From positions 68,493,356 through 68,557,355 of the forward strand of contig CM037865.1 in the NCBI GenBank assembly GCA_021292105.1: DNA of 64,000 bases, written 5' to 3'. The stretch comes from Anadara kagoshimensis. Taxonomy: Eukaryota > Mollusca > Bivalvia > Arcoida > Arcidae. Positions 1 through 13,279 of the stretch are shown one piece after another (the first letter of the stretch is position 1; the number at the start of each line of letters is the position of its first letter). The notes under the pieces were generated by a model. The model did not search any database, was not told the origin of the DNA, and saw nothing but the letters and a program-made list of their open reading frames with translations. The translations under genes and the position numbers were made by a program.

Positions 1-829
1 TTAATTTTAGGACTATACTGTTTTATTAGAGATCTTTGATTCGGTTTTATCTATCTAACTTTAAACATTCGGGTCACGCAATATAGGCAAAACGTCAGTT
101 GTACTCGTTTCCTAGGTTTTTTTTTTTAAAAAACATTACAATCAAATGTCTTGAGATGTCAATAATGTCTACGAATCTACAAGAAAGGGTAATTTCATCA
201 TATTAAAGAATCTGTTATTATAGCTATAACAATCTTGTGCCGACACAATTTACCAGGCTATAAAATATTTACTTTTATTATCACGGGAATAATTAAGAGA
301 GGCAATAGTGTTGTTATAGATTGATATAAAACTGCATATGTGGCTGCATTATCCTTGTATTTTTGTTATAACATATAGGGTTTATAAGTTTTTTAACATT
401 GAAACAGTTTACTAATTTTCTACATAATTTTCTCATTTTCTAAGTTTTCTGGTGTGTTTTGGGATTAAAAAGTGATTTAGACATGGAATGCAATATATGT
501 CTGTCTTTGATTTGCAGATCAAGACAATTTATATAAGATATATTTGTAAAACAACTAACCGTCCATACTATTACAGATACAAGGTTGAAATTCCCTTGCA
601 ATTTGTTTTCCCTTTGAAGGTATAAATATTTTATCTTTAATTAGAATTTCACTGCTTGCTTTATATTTTCAGACGATAGACAACTGTGCTCATGACATAG
701 TTAGGTATGTGTTGACGTTTGCATGCGTAAAATTTTATCGCCACGTCTAACTTTCGTGCCTTAAAAACAAGATGACCAACGTTATGGTATAAAGGAAAAA
801 TACAATTTTCACCCTTGGGAGATTTATTA
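1..829. other. No gene recognised
   Basis: AT-rich sequence with only short open frames. No motif or repeat family was recognised. Confidence 0.5.
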
Positions 830-1080
830 TTACTTAGCTCTCAAAAAGTTTAGTGGTCGCCATTACAGTATTGTTGATGAGTGTGATGTCTCCGTTTCCA
901 ATGTTGTCCATTATATATTTGACGTCCCATGGTCCCATGCTCCGTTCATTCAATTTCAATTGCACGCGTGGCGGGTGTGGCTGGTTAGGCGGGCTTTGCT
1001 TGCAATTCCGGATAGTCCGGCATCGCTTCCTGGTGGAAGTTCGCGTGTTTAACCTACTTGTCAGTTTCTACTACACGGAC
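830..1080 (+). mobile_element. Family A retroelement 3' fragment (copy 1)
   Basis: This stretch matches the copy at 3640-4060 from CTCAAAAAGTTT...GGTCGCCATTACAG through the GGAAGTTCGCGTGTTTAACC tail segment. It covers the last part of the RT-like frame and the 3' untranslated segment. It is diverged, with the middle section altered around 985-1020. Confidence 0.75.
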
Positions 1081-1688
1081 AATGCAAACTAGATTCAATT
1101 TTAAGCAGAGTATTTGAAAATAATGAATATCTTGTTAAAATCAATTATGGAATTGAACATCTTTGGCTGATACAGATTTGAAGTTCTCTCCGACATGGCC
1201 AAATCCAAAAGGGATGCCGTTACTGTAACAGACAGATATATAGCGAGTTGATTCAAATTAATCTCTTATTAAATAAGAAGAGATTTTATGGCAAAAAGGA
1301 ATGTTTTTGTGAGAAATTTTATCGTAGTAGTTAATTTGCGATATGGTCAGTTGTTTTCAGAAAAATGTTATTTCCTCTTCTATCACAGAAACGTGTTATA
1401 GATATTTGGTCCCTGTGTTTTGAATGACCATCATAAATCCAGAGTCCAATAAAGTGTCAGTTTAGCGACACAAATTCTATTTTGCCTCCAAATTTATCTA
1501 ACATCTGTGCATTCTTATATGGTACTTCAACTACGAGAGTAAGTGAATACCGGTATGTAACCAATTAATTCCATTTCCGTTTGTTTCACACGGTCATGGT
1601 TTTTGTGCCTTGTTTCAATATATTTTATACCTTGACAAAAATGGCACGTGTATCGAGGCATTATTCAAAACAATATTGAATTTCAAAC

Positions 1689-2485
1689 ATGGCTAGTAAT
1701 GCAAAGGTATGCTATCGAACTGAAGTTAAGTACGGTGTTGTGTTTTAAAAGATAAAACAGACAAGGAAATACAAGTCAAGTTAGTCGATATATACCGGTC
1801 TTCTAAACCACCGTATACTCAGATAAATTCTGGTTTGGTCCTCAAATTTCCAATCAATGAGCATATGACAATTACAGCATTAGTATATTCAGCGCCTTGT
1901 TGAATCATTTTAGGACAAAAGACGATTTTCGTCTGCGCCTGTTGACTATTAATATGAGCCAGAAAATAAAGTCGCCAATAGGTAGGGCATGGGTCTCTGA
2001 AGCAAAAGACGCTCAAGACGCAGCCATATGCTGGCAAAGTGATGACTACAGTATTTTGGACGCAAAAGGTGTAGTTATGTTTGACTTTTTACCCAAGAGA
2101 AGTACAATAACTGGAGTACCCTATGCAAACTATACGAGAAACAGCAATTCGTGGAAGTTGTCGAGGTAAACTCTCTAAAGGTGTTTTGCTGCAACAGGAG
2201 AGTCAACACTTGCAAAGTTTTAATGGATATCGATGCTGTAGAGCGAAACGAGTATGAATTACGACATCCTGCATATCCGCCTGCCGTAGTACCCAGAGAC
2301 TTCTTGTTATTCCCAAAATTAAAATATTATATCTATGAACGTCATTACGAAGAAGTCATGACGACTTTTGATGAGTGATTGTATGACAAATGCCCTGACG
2401 TTTTCATTTCTGGGCTGATGACACCTGAACACTGTTGTTCTAAGTGCATTAGGTAAAGAGCAATTACATCGAAAAACATTAGGTG
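1689..2485 (+). pseudogene. Decayed mariner-type transposase
   Basis: Pieces of a mariner transposase lie in order but in shifting frames. At 1689-1800 there is an N-terminal-like MASNAK and IQVKLVDIYRSSKPPYT. Around 2050-2130 it reads ILDAKGVVMFDFLPKRSTIT, close to the mariner WDAKGxxxxDFLPKGxTI block. At 2260-2340 it reads HPAYPPAVVPRDFLLFPKLK, the conserved block with the third catalytic Asp (PxDFxLFPKLK). Where DETW and HDNA normally carry the first two Asp residues, this copy has non-acidic or Glu substitutes. With frameshifts and stops as well, it cannot encode an active enzyme. No convincing terminal inverted repeats were found. Confidence 0.85.
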
Positions 2486-2750
2486 GATCTCAACCAGAAA
2501 TAGGTTAGGCTGCTAACTTATTGACTGATCCACATACTATAAACAAACATTTATATTAATCGTTTGCTATTAATTTTCGCGGCAAGAACAAAAATGAAGT
2601 TAATCGACGCGAACGTGTTTTTGAAAACGGTATTTATTTAAAATAGTTAGCTAAATTCAATATTTCTAAGTTTATAGACGCGAATAAAAGTTGGTTTACA
2701 ATAGCTGTCGCTGTTGATATGTTTTTTTTCAGTGGAGCTTGTTATGTATA

Positions 2751-2751
2751 T

Positions 2752-2802
<51 letters not shown>

Positions 2803-2822
2803 TTTGTTTGTTTGTTTGTTTT
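2751..2822. repeat. (TTTA)n / (GTTT)n microsatellite
   Basis: About 13 TTTA repeats followed by GTTT repeats, uninterrupted. Confidence 0.95.
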
Positions 2823-3639
2823 CGATTGTTTTAAATTTTAATTTGTTGTTTGGTTTGGAAATTTTCGTCGAGACATGATGCAGGAATAATAACTCTCATA
2901 ACACCTTTTATATGTACACAGATAGTTATGTCGATTTGTCTCTCTTAGACTTACACTCGAGCTGTATGCTAGTATATCACTTTGGTTTAAAACTACAAAT
3001 GTATTAGAAAATCTTGTTTAATATGTGTTATTGTTTAAGAATAACATTTGCTCAATATCTAAAATAATTGTTGAAGTATGGCGATATTAAACGTCTTTAT
3101 CCTTTTTTCCACAATGATAGTTTGGCGAGTCCCTTGCTCCAATCTTTAACGTGTCACTCTGATTATAATGCAATGTAGCAACACCAAACAATGTGACAGC
3201 CAAAATTATTGGTAAACTCGACACTATATATATATTCATACTATAATTAAATGTGTTACTTTTCCCCTAAATTTAAGATTAAGGATTGTATATATTGTAA
3301 ATAATGTTACTACTATTTCATAAACAAAATTATGAAGTACGAATTGTACGCAAAAATTGTTATTACTTAAATAATGTACCACTAGATGTCAAAACCATTG
3401 AACAGACAGACTTTTGTATGACCCTGTAACACCTGATCATAACTGGATCATATATATATGTTTCATCTCCAGTTTCATTTAACATTACATCTGCTACATT
3501 AAATTGAACGCTGTATACACGGACTCGTTAATCTTTAGTATGTCCTGTATTTTAAAGTGAAATATGTGTCTGTTAAAGCTATCATAAATAATAATACTCG
3601 TAATGCTGGAAAATGTGCATGGTTGTTTGCATATTTTAT
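2823..3639. other. No gene recognised
   Basis: AT-rich sequence between the TTTA tract and the family A copy at 3640. No supported feature. Confidence 0.5.
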
Positions 3640-4085
3640 GCTTATGGTGTATTTCTTTCCCAGTTAATACGCTATGGTAGGGCTTGTTCTCACTACGGGG
3701 ACTTCGTACAACGAAGTAGGCTGCTTGCAAATAAATTGTTGACTCAGGGATATTGCAAGCCTAGGCTCATCAAGGCCCTCAAAAAGTTTTATGGCCGTCA
3801 TTACAGTATTGTTGATAAGTTTGATGTCTCTGTGTCCAGGATTGCTCTGGATATTTTTGACGTCTCATAGTTCCACGTTCGTTTCACACAATTTTGATTA
3901 CACACGTGTCGGGTGTAGCTAGCTAAACAGGAGGTGCTTACCCTTTAGGAGCACCCGGCCTCACTTCCCTGGTGGAAGTTCGCGTGTATAACCTAACTTG
4001 TCAGTTCAAAAGTTTTTACTTTGTTTCTGGATTGTGATTCTGATATGGATTAGTATGTTTGTTTTTGATTTAAACTTTTTCTGTG
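3630..4085 (+). mobile_element. Family A retroelement 3' end (copy 2, best preserved)
   Basis: The RT-like C-terminal frame is followed, after its stop, by a 3' segment of about 200 bp: CACACGTGTCGGGTGTAGCT, then GGTGCTTA...GGAGCACCCGGCC, then CCTGGTGGAAGTTCGCGTGT, then CTGGATTGTGATTCTGATATGG. The GGTGCT/AGCACC and CTTCC/GGAAG pairs can form small hairpins. This copy is used as the reference for the others. Confidence 0.82.
3640..3870 (+). pseudogene. C-terminal fragment of a reverse-transcriptase-like ORF
   Basis: An open frame reads from AYGVFLSQLIRYGRACSHY through LLANKLLTQGYCKPRLIKAL to KKFYGRHYSIVDKFDVSVSR, and stops at TAG 3868-3870. This resembles, from memory, the C-terminal end of retroelement reverse transcriptase ORFs that are abundant in bivalve and other marine invertebrate genomes (the ...SQLIRYARAC...KFYGRHxxLVDxY...SVS pattern). 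Catalytic domains are absent because the copy is 5'-truncated. The same frame recurs with damage at 9400-9560 and 36430-36630. It is the best-preserved copy here, and is otherwise a dead fragment. Confidence 0.72.
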
Positions 4086-5217
4086 AAGTTCTACAATAAA
4101 TACAAAATATACAGTAAAAACAGCTAAAGCACGATCCCTTATAAAGCCTACCTATCCATAAGGACACAGTCCTGATTTTCCCTTCTGTTGTCTACTTCAA
4201 ACCAACAAACTATCTATATAAAGACAAACTTTCTCTATTTAATAAGATATCATAGATGGTTGTATGTGTATGCAGGTTTTGCCACAAAAAAATGTTTAAT
4301 AAACAAATAACATTTGAATATGGTTTATTGATATTATTTTTATTCAACATTGTAGGTGGGTTAACAATCGAATCACTGGATCAAAATGACTTACTTAACT
4401 CTACCTAGCTGTTTGCCAAAAAATGTCCGTCTAAATTCACCTTTAGTTAATATTTTATGTTTTTATTGTATCATCTTGTCTTGTTTGAATTTTTATTATT
4501 TACTTTGTCACGTTGTGTTATTGCCTGCATTAACTGTTTTGTACTTGAAGTCGCAAATGAAAACCTTCAATAATTCAGACTTATATATAACCAAAGAACG
4601 AACTATCTTGGCATATCAAAAAAACCACTGAAAGAGGCTTATGCTAAGAGTCATGTGAACCTTAACGGCGATCTGTGCATCATTTTGGCTACCCAATTTC
4701 TGTATTCCATTTAACCCCGTGCCCTTTGGCTTCTAGGATTGAGCATTTTAAATATAACATACTAAGAACACCTGAAATCATACCCTCATCCTCTTGCAAA
4801 ATATGATTTTAATTATGTTGTGTGAATTGTTCTAGTATTAAGTAAAATCCGTACTTATATAACAATTGATTTTAACAAATCCTATATTACTTAAATATTC
4901 TACCTTCCCACAAGTTTATTTTATCTAGTCTAGGGATAACATCAACGCAATGTATTCTTTGAATTTAAGATGCTTTACTTTAGTGCAAATGTGCATTTAT
5001 TAGCCGGCATATTGTTTTGTTGAGCTGTGCAAAACGTAGTGGTAATTCCAGTTCGCCATTTTGGTTCACATGACCTTAAACCTCGGAATGTAATAGAGGA
5101 TACAAGACAGAATGAGATGCGCGACAGTCAGTCTTTGTTGGTATACAATACGCATTTAATGATAAAAATTACATAATGTAAATGCATTGAACTTCAACAG
5201 AACCTACATATTTACAC
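4086..5217. other. No gene recognised
   Basis: AT-rich. The open frame at 4386-4631 (81 codons) is leucine/cysteine-rich, matches nothing I know and is not called. Confidence 0.5.
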
Positions 5218-5470
5218 CCTTCGCAAATTAGTTTGATGGGGTATATAGGAATCACCATGTCTGTCTATCCATGTAAAATCGTGTCCGGGCCATATCTCAT
5301 CCATGCTTTGGACAACTCTCGTGAAAATTCACATAAATAATCTTCATGGTCCAAAGGTGTATCATGACCTTGAACCAAGGTCATATCGGAAAGGTCAAGG
5401 TCGCAGGAAAACTTTAAATGTTGGCGCGGGAGGTATTTGGCTCTAAAGAGACAGTTCTAGTTTGGCTTTG
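5218..5470 (+). repeat. Repeat B, dispersed mollusc-type element
   Basis: It begins CCTTCGCAAAT...GGGGTATATAGGAATCACC, has a TGACCTTGAACC / AAGGTCAAGGTC core and ends GGTATTTGGCTCTAAAGAGA. The inverted copy at 20750-21005 shares both ends and the core. Similar GGGGTATA...TCTGTC...AAGGTCAAGGTC repeats are common in molluscs (from memory). Confidence 0.75.
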
Positions 5471-8260
5471 TTTTGATCTGCAGTCATTTGCACAAGAAGG
5501 CGAAAAGCGTTAAATATTGTTGTAATCGGACTTGATTTTGACAGTGATACGCGAATAGTCAGACAATGTTTGAACTGCTACACTTTTTTTGAACATCTTG
5601 GTTTTACAGCATCATTCTTACGCTTACCGTAAATGCTAGCTTTGCTGTCTCGATCAGTTTATCCTATGAATTGCGTTACGTTCCAAAACACAATTATTCG
5701 GTTATTTGTATCGGCAAGCATCATTAACCTGTCCGCTTGACGTTTAATTCAAATATGTAGAATGGGACAGTTCACTTACTTTTATGCGGGCACATGTGTA
5801 TATTTCGTCTAATTGATTGAAAAGCATGCTCTGCGAATCCTAACAGTGACAACAATGTATTGTGTGGGTCATCGTATATGAATATCCATAACCAAAGGTA
5901 AAGTGGACATGTCAATGTTGTTTAACTATAATATCCGGTACATGTATAAAACATTTTATAAGACAAAATAAAAAGCCTAGTACGTACAATGTATACCATT
6001 AATATGGTGTTAATTGGGTTAGATAAATTGTGACAGTAACTAATTTTATAATGATATATTGCTATACATATTAATGCAGTGGTTTACACATTGACTATAT
6101 TTGCATGTGTGTCAATACAAAAATATATAATAAAATAAATGACAATATGCACTATTTCCAATTTTCTCTGGATTGAACTTTTCGCAATATCTTACAAATG
6201 CAAAATTACCAATATAGCGTCAGAAGTTTGATTGTAAAATGCTACACAATACAGTAGCAGTGTTTCCTTAATAACAGGCAACCTGCCAAACGGCCAAATT
6301 GCCTGATTGAACAAGTCTTTTGTTTTCTTTGTTTTCTTTTCCATTTCATATAAACATCATTCAAAAACTATTTTAAGGCTAACTTGGCCTATTGAATTCC
6401 TCTTAGAACCTTCTATAAAATAAGGAAAACACTGCAGCAAATCAAGGTTGTATTGTAAGTGCTACATGTACGACATCACTGTAACAAAATTTAAATAACA
6501 ATAACTTCATTTGAAACACTAAGATATCTGGTGTATCTACCAGTTGTCTATGGATGGCAAAAACTTAAAGTTTTGAAACAAAATCTTTAAATGATTTTCC
6601 CGAAACCATCCCAGAATATAATGTGAAACAATATGTGAACATGCTCTCTGCTATGTTTGATAAGTGATAAACGGTATGCAAAACGATTTTTTTTCTGGCA
6701 GTTTAGAACATGTGAACATAATTTATAATTATGTGTAATTTTTAAAACCATAAATTTAATTATACCTAGAACTTCAATATTGATTAGGACGATTATTGAG
6801 ACAAGGCACTCGAAAAAGGAAAATTGACTTTAAGCTATTAAGTATAAGGATACACTAGTACTTAAGAATGAATATTATTTAATGACCTATTTGTATTTAC
6901 GAAAGTTAACATAGCGCATCTAATGATCACATTTGAAGATTTTAAAAGTACAATATCTAAGTAATGACATTGTTGTCTAGCCATTGATTGTCTCAACAAA
7001 GTCGAAATCGTAGTAATGAAGTGCAAACGATCTACCAGTACAATAAACACTACCAGTATACTCTAACAATATACTCAGCGTGGTGCCGTTATGTCATTCT
7101 AACATATTTGACACATGACTTGAGAATAAATCCCGTATCTTGAACTAATCACACGAACTTTTATCAAGTATAAAGAAACTAATTCGATTTACTGTCAAGG
7201 TATAATAAGTGAGTTCTAATAACACGCACATTCTGTCACAAGTTATGTGTGACGAGTACAATCTCCGCGTTACATTGTGGAGTAACTGCCTGTTAATTAC
7301 AACTTTCACCAGAATATTATCAGGCATTATGCAAAATAATTGGTAAGTCTTGACAGAACGCGGTATAACAATTTTTCAAGTTTGTAATATGTGGAGGACA
7401 TATACGAATTCTGAGTCTTATCCAATAAGTATCCTATATAAAATATTCAATAATAGTGACCTAGGTCATATCTAGCTTCATTAACTTGGCTTGTCTATTC
7501 GACTTGATAAATTACGTTGATGTTGCGAAATCTAAAATCAATATCTTTAAGTTTGAGAGATTTGTACCATGGATGGAAAACCGTCGATTTTCATATTGCA
7601 GAATTATTAATGTTTAACAATGCTTTTTTGGATAACCTGCATGTTTTGCATTTTAAACAACGCTAGCAACATTCATATTGCAGTACTATTAATCAACTTA
7701 CAGAATATGCATCTGTCAGTACCTGCATGTTTAAATTTCTACACAACAGAATGCTAACATTATTCATATTGTAGTGTTAGTTTTGCAGTACAGTACCCTT
7801 TGTCCGCAGTACCTGTGTTGCATTTGTTAACAAAAGATCAAAAATTGTTCTCTAAATGACAGTTCTTGTATCGTAAGGCGGTTAAACTAGTTATCCTTTT
7901 GCAGTTAAAAGAAGCTTAAAAATTGGCTTTACGGTACTGGTTTTGATAAAAGTTAACAATGTATATACATGAGAGAATACATGCTGCATTGAACAAAACT
8001 GCAACCCAATGTATCGAAGTTAGCAATTTTGATAAACAACTGAAAAAACGGTTCAATTATCGAAAAACATTTACTATTAATTTGAAATGGCTATTTATCT
8101 ATAGTCCAGTTAAACCATATGAGTCAATCAGCGATAAGATTTACCTTTGTGCATTTGAAATAAATCAGTTTAAAAAAGACAACGCAGTAGAAAAATCGCA
8201 TTTACTTATGTGTTTTTCTTGGTATTGTTTAGGTCGTTTTGTTACTAATCCAATACAAAC
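5471..8260. other. No gene recognised
   Basis: Long AT-rich stretch. Around 7590-7780 a motif containing ATTCATATTG recurs three times with loose spacing, suggesting a decayed tandem repeat. The 102-codon frame at 7959-8267 shows no recognisable domain. Confidence 0.45.
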
Positions 8261-8297
8261 ATACTAATCCATGTCCGAATCACAATCCACAATCCAA
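8261..8297 (-). mobile_element. Family A tail fragment (copy 3)
   Basis: A short stretch, CTAATCCATGTCCGAATCAC followed by AATCC, is the reverse complement of the extreme 3' tail seen in the other copies. Confidence 0.6.
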
Positions 8298-9357
8298 ATA
8301 TTTTAATTTATTCCAGAAAGTTGATAAGCAAACTGTATAAATTCTAGAACCGTATAAGGTAGAAATGTGTATCAACAGTAACCTAAACATTGGTTTGTTT
8401 TCTCTTTCTTGGTTAGCTATTTGTTTATTTGTTTGTTATTAAATGTATCGTGCTGTGTCCTTTGTTGCATTGGGCATTGCACAAAATATATTTTTCTGTT
8501 GGAATTTTTTTCTTCTGTTTATTTTTTTTTTTTTGTTCGCCCAATTGATTTTTAGTAGTGTTCCTTGTTGCTAAATATATAAATAAGTAAATATTTTGGC
8601 GGCAAATGTATAAATACTACTATAAACATGCTACAAGTGGATGATAATTGCTTTGTAAAGACGATTTATAGTACATGCAGCTGCATTTAGAGTTGTATTT
8701 TACCTAATCATGAATCCGAGTTGGTTTATCTAACGTGTGATAACCTTGACTCTGTTTGTCAATATACATTTCAATGAGTTAACGCGTTAATTGTATCAGA
8801 GAGTTTTTAATCAGAAGTTAAGACGGAAGCAGATAAAAATGTCATCAATAAACCATCATCGGTGAACCAACTGGCACTCAAGTTTTACCAATTAGTGTTA
8901 ACACAAGATTACGCTTTTGAAGGCAGCATACTTCCTTTTTCAACAACAATAATTTAAACCGATTGAAATGTCTTTATCGAATGTTTTATACATGTAATTA
9001 GATTTTCAATATTTTACAAACAGTTTCAATAGAAAGTTGCGTGTACTTGTCACGTGACAATCTGTGTACGTACATTTACACTCAAATTTATAACTTAGTT
9101 CTTTCAGACTGTTAAAATTGCTTGGTGTAACAATTGTACAACCGTTGTTCAATTGTTGTGAGTTACAACAATACCACATGTGTTGACTTCGTAAGAACTG
9201 AAGATATACCAATTTTGTCACATGTACATGCCATCAGCTGCAAAGACGTTTGTGTGTAACGCATACTGTTAAATCCTGTTGCATTACGAAAGCATCCCTG
9301 CCTAACGTGATGACTGCAATATATCTATTGTCAATTTTTCTTTTCTATGCATCATTG
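8298..9357. other. No gene recognised; one E-box palindrome
   Basis: Nothing coding was recognised. A 14-bp perfect palindrome, TTGTCACGTGACAA, lies at 9047-9060. Confidence 0.45.
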
Positions 9358-9785
9358 TACCTGCTTCTCCTGCTTATGGTGTATTTGTTACCCAACTAAT
9401 ACGCTATGGTAGAGCTTGTTCCCAGTATGGGAACTTTATACAACGCAACAAGCTCTTTACAAATAAATTGTTGACCCAGGGATTTTGCAAGCCTAGGTTT
9501 ATTAGGGCCAGCGCCCTCAAAAGATTTAATGACCTTTATCACAGTATTGTTCTTAGACCGCATAGTTCCATTTACCTTTCACTCAATTTTGATTACACAC
9601 ATGGCGGATATAGCTAGCTACACAGGGGGTGCTTACTCTTCCGTAGCACCCGGCCTTACTTCCCTTGAGGAAGATCGCGTGTTTAATCTAATTTGTCGGT
9701 TCCAAAGTTTTTTGCTTTGCTTCTGGATTGTGATATGGTCATTGATTAGTATGTTTGTTTTTGTTTTTTTTATTTCAATATAATT
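9358..9785 (+). mobile_element. Family A retroelement 3' end (copy 4)
   Basis: This near full-length match to 3640-4085 runs from CTTATGGTGTATTTGTTACC through CTAATACGCTATGGTAGAGC and CCTAGGTTTATTAGGGC to the GGATTGTGATATGG tail. It has a small insertion at GCCAGCGCC and a deletion around 9550 that removes part of the RT-like frame. Confidence 0.8.
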
Positions 9786-10239
9786 GCGTTAACTTATCTT
9801 TCGCAAATAAATTTAGAAATGGTAAAAGTCGTTTAAACAAATAAAATGGTTTTAAATAATCAAAATGCATGTCAAATTGGTATCAATTCCTGATTGTGGA
9901 TTACGATTGGCTATAAATCTAAGTAAAATGTATTTCTAATTGCATGTGATTTGTTATAACGGTTTATATAAAGTACTACATAAAATGTTAATAGTTTATT
10001 TTAGCCTATCATGCATTATCTGAACTCTTTATTAAAATGTATTAAATAGCGTCATTCCATCACCAAATTTAGCCAATGATTTGAGCATCCGAACACTTGC
10101 GTTTTAAATGTGTAAGATTTTAAATAAATACATTTTCAAGAAATTCATTCTATTTACACAAATTTCATATTTTGTCAATTGTTTTGACAATAAAATGTGT
10201 TTATGTGATTGGTATCGAAGTTCCATTAGATGTTTGACT

Positions 10240-10460
10240 CTAGTATATCGCAAACCAAGGCTTATTAAGGCATTCACAATTTCCATAGCTGTCATCACAA
10301 TATTGCTTATGTGGTGAGAGTTATATAACATATTGTTAACTGGGAATAAATCGCAAGCCCACACGTAGGCTTATATGTTTAGGCCTTAAAAACATCATGA
10401 CCATCATTAAAAAAGGGATACCTTTGTACCTGGATATATTTTACATCATCCTAAAACGTA
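10240..10460 (+). mobile_element. Decayed family A fragments (copy 5)
   Basis: Two short pieces resemble the region around AAGGCCCTCAAAAAGTTTTA: 10249-10300 (CAAACCAAGGCTTATTAAGG...GCTGTCATCACAATATTG) and 10380-10450 (AGGCCTTAAAAACATCATGA...CTGGATATATTTTAC). They may be a broken or duplicated old copy. Confidence 0.5.
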
Positions 10461-13079
10461 TACTAGCTAGACGGTACGAAGCAAACAATTTTACTTCCTC
10501 GGTGACATGCCTCGTGGTTTTGCTTGAGGTTTTGACTAGAACATGGATCGGTATAATATCCATTGCGAAACCTATTTTGCCTTCCTTCTTCCAATTTCTT
10601 CTTCATTGAGGTCTTGAAGAGTTCCTTAGTTTCGCTAGTGACCTTGACCGAATTCACACAATGTTTTGCGCGCTTTTTATCACTTCACAATTACAGCACA
10701 CAAAAACAGTTTAATTTTTAGAATTAATCGATTTACCATAGATATAGAAAACATCACATCTCTATTTTTTCTTAATATGTGCGTTATAAGTAATTTGTTT
10801 GCTGCCGACATGCACTTTATACCTTTATCATGTCTGATAGCTGCTACTTTCCACTTCAGGTAATGTTAGATGTCTAATTGTTATGGTTATTATAATTTAT
10901 GTTTCTTGACCTATTTATCAAATGTGTGCTTAGGGATGAAATTTGTGCAATTGACTCATCTTAAATGGATTCACATCCATTAAATTAGTGTTCTTTTTTA
11001 CTTAAGTAAATAAATGTTGAAAACGTTTTATCTGTAAATATGTTTTCAGGTGGTTAGTACACGCGAACTTAGATTTTCTTTTATATAAATATTACAACCG
11101 TGGTTATGAATCAACATATTGGAAAGAGCATTAGGAATAAATGCGAATAACTCATTTCTCTTTAGTTTCAATCATTTTGGTTTTTTTTCGTTTCTTTTGG
11201 CTCTCATTGATGTTAATTCATAATGGGCGACGCACGTTGTCCTTTGAACGGTTTTTTGCCTATTATTACGTTTGTTATCGGTAATCAGGCACGTACGTTA
11301 GTCGATATACGTTCCGTAGTTATGTCAGGTTACGTTATATTATTCTCATTTTTAGCTTTCTTGTTACACATATTTGAGAAACTTTAAGAAAAAATATCTG
11401 TGTTTTATGAATGTGTTCGTGTAACGTGATGCTTTTTTCTGGATTTTTGTTCATTATGTTTTACTTTAGGGTTAAAAAATCTTTTGAAATTTCTTTAAAT
11501 GTGATGTCAGTATCGTATTTTTATATATATCATTGTCGTACCAATGTGTCTTTATTTATAAATGCGACAAACCTGTAGACCTGTCGGATACATCAATCAT
11601 TATCTATCATCCAACATATATTTCATACAACATAAGGCTAAGTGGTACAAATGAGCGGTGACGTTACGCATGGCGTGTCCAACTTTGTTCGACGGGGTTA
11701 TTTTATTCCTAACTTATGTAAATGGTTTTTATACATAACTTACATAGTGGAGTAATGAATGGTGTTTAACGTCTCAGTAAAGAATATTACAGTCATATAT
11801 ATCAAGATGCCGCCGGCTTTAGACGATTGTGCAAAAATTTTGCCTATGAATTACCCTGATGTCATCATAAAGCAGGGTTTATTTTATCATGCCACGCCTT
11901 CCGTTACACGGGACCTCGTTTATTTAAAGTTCTCATCCGAACTTACAGGTAATATATTATGTGCTGAATAAAGAGTAACTAAAATATAGGAAGATTAGAA
12001 AATAAAAACATGAACATTTAACAGAATAGCTTTTTTTATGCGGTACAGTAATCCCCAGATACCAACGATTTACTAAAGAATTTACTTTCATATACATGGA
12101 ATACAAATAATGTAGACGCTTTTCCACAAAATGTAATTGATGATATATTTAAAAAAAGGTCTCAATTTTCAAAATTCATTTAGATTTTGAAACTTGAGAT
12201 TTGCAATCTTTTTCATATACACTAACATTTAAAGAATATTTTGAAATGACGTCTTGGATTGACGCACATAGTTTCCGAGTGACATACATGTATATTCTGA
12301 TTCGGTTGTGAGTATTAATTAGTTATTATTGTTTTTACTCCAATCATGAAAAAAATATATCAATAGATGTTACCTCTGTTTTTATATCTCTTATATATAC
12401 ATGTACATACATATGTCCCTGACTTTGACCAGTCGTCTTCTTGCAGTTTTAGTTTAAATTTCGTATCTGATAAACCGTTGTTATCCGAAGTAATAATATC
12501 TCGTTATTCCTATATATTAAGCGACAGAAAAACAGAATAATAATTTATTTCCAAAACATTAAAATAATGTATCCACTGATACAACTAGGAGAATACTAAT
12601 ACAACGATCCCCAATTACAACGTTAACACGGTGACAGTAAAGTTAGCAAGCTAAGCGACACTTTTAAATATCGTCAAAAATCATGACGGTTTTCCCTATA
12701 TTTCACATTTTCAGCTAAATCATGACGGTTTTTCACATTTTCGGATAATTAAATTTAATTATTTCTATTTTATATCAACTTTATTTCAAAATGTGTAGGG
12801 CAAATTGCTATTTTTTACAACTTTCAAAATTTTCAAGAGCTTAAAAATTGCAATTTCCCGTTATATCTTTAAATTCTAAGATTTGTTTACAAACGCAGTC
12901 ATACTCGCAAAAAATATACTGATATAAAAACATCAGAATTTTGCAGTACAGGACACCTCGTGATCATTCTTACCACATAATTTTTATTATAATGGATTAA
13001 AACAGCATCTCTTTTATAAATAATATATGCGTGTTCAGCTTTGTATATTCATTGTTGGTTCAGTTTTTTACTCGTTGAA
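10461..13079. other. No gene recognised
   Basis: AT-rich. A 40-bp direct duplication around CATGACGGTTTT occurs at 12680-12745. Small open frames at 10666-10863 and 11759-11971 match nothing known. Confidence 0.45.
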
Positions 13080-13279
13080 CGTTCGTGTCTTTGGACAACT
13101 AGGTGTAAAATAATTAGAATAACCAATCCGGTTCTGTAATAGTACTAAAATCACACCATTGAACACTAACTAAAATGTCCGTTTTAAATCTGTTATTTAG
13201 ATTCAGTGGCCCCAATAGCGTTTGTTCTTGTACGGTTTAAACTGGGTGTTTTTTATCGTTAACTAGGATTCTGTAGTAC

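Noticed and set aside
7959-8267. 102-codon open frame
   Set aside because: It has no recognisable domain, low-complexity AT-driven composition and no neighbouring exon-like segment. It ends in a family A tail fragment.
9529-9783. 84-codon frame
   Set aside because: It is out of frame with the RT-like sequence and spans the non-coding 3' segment of family A.
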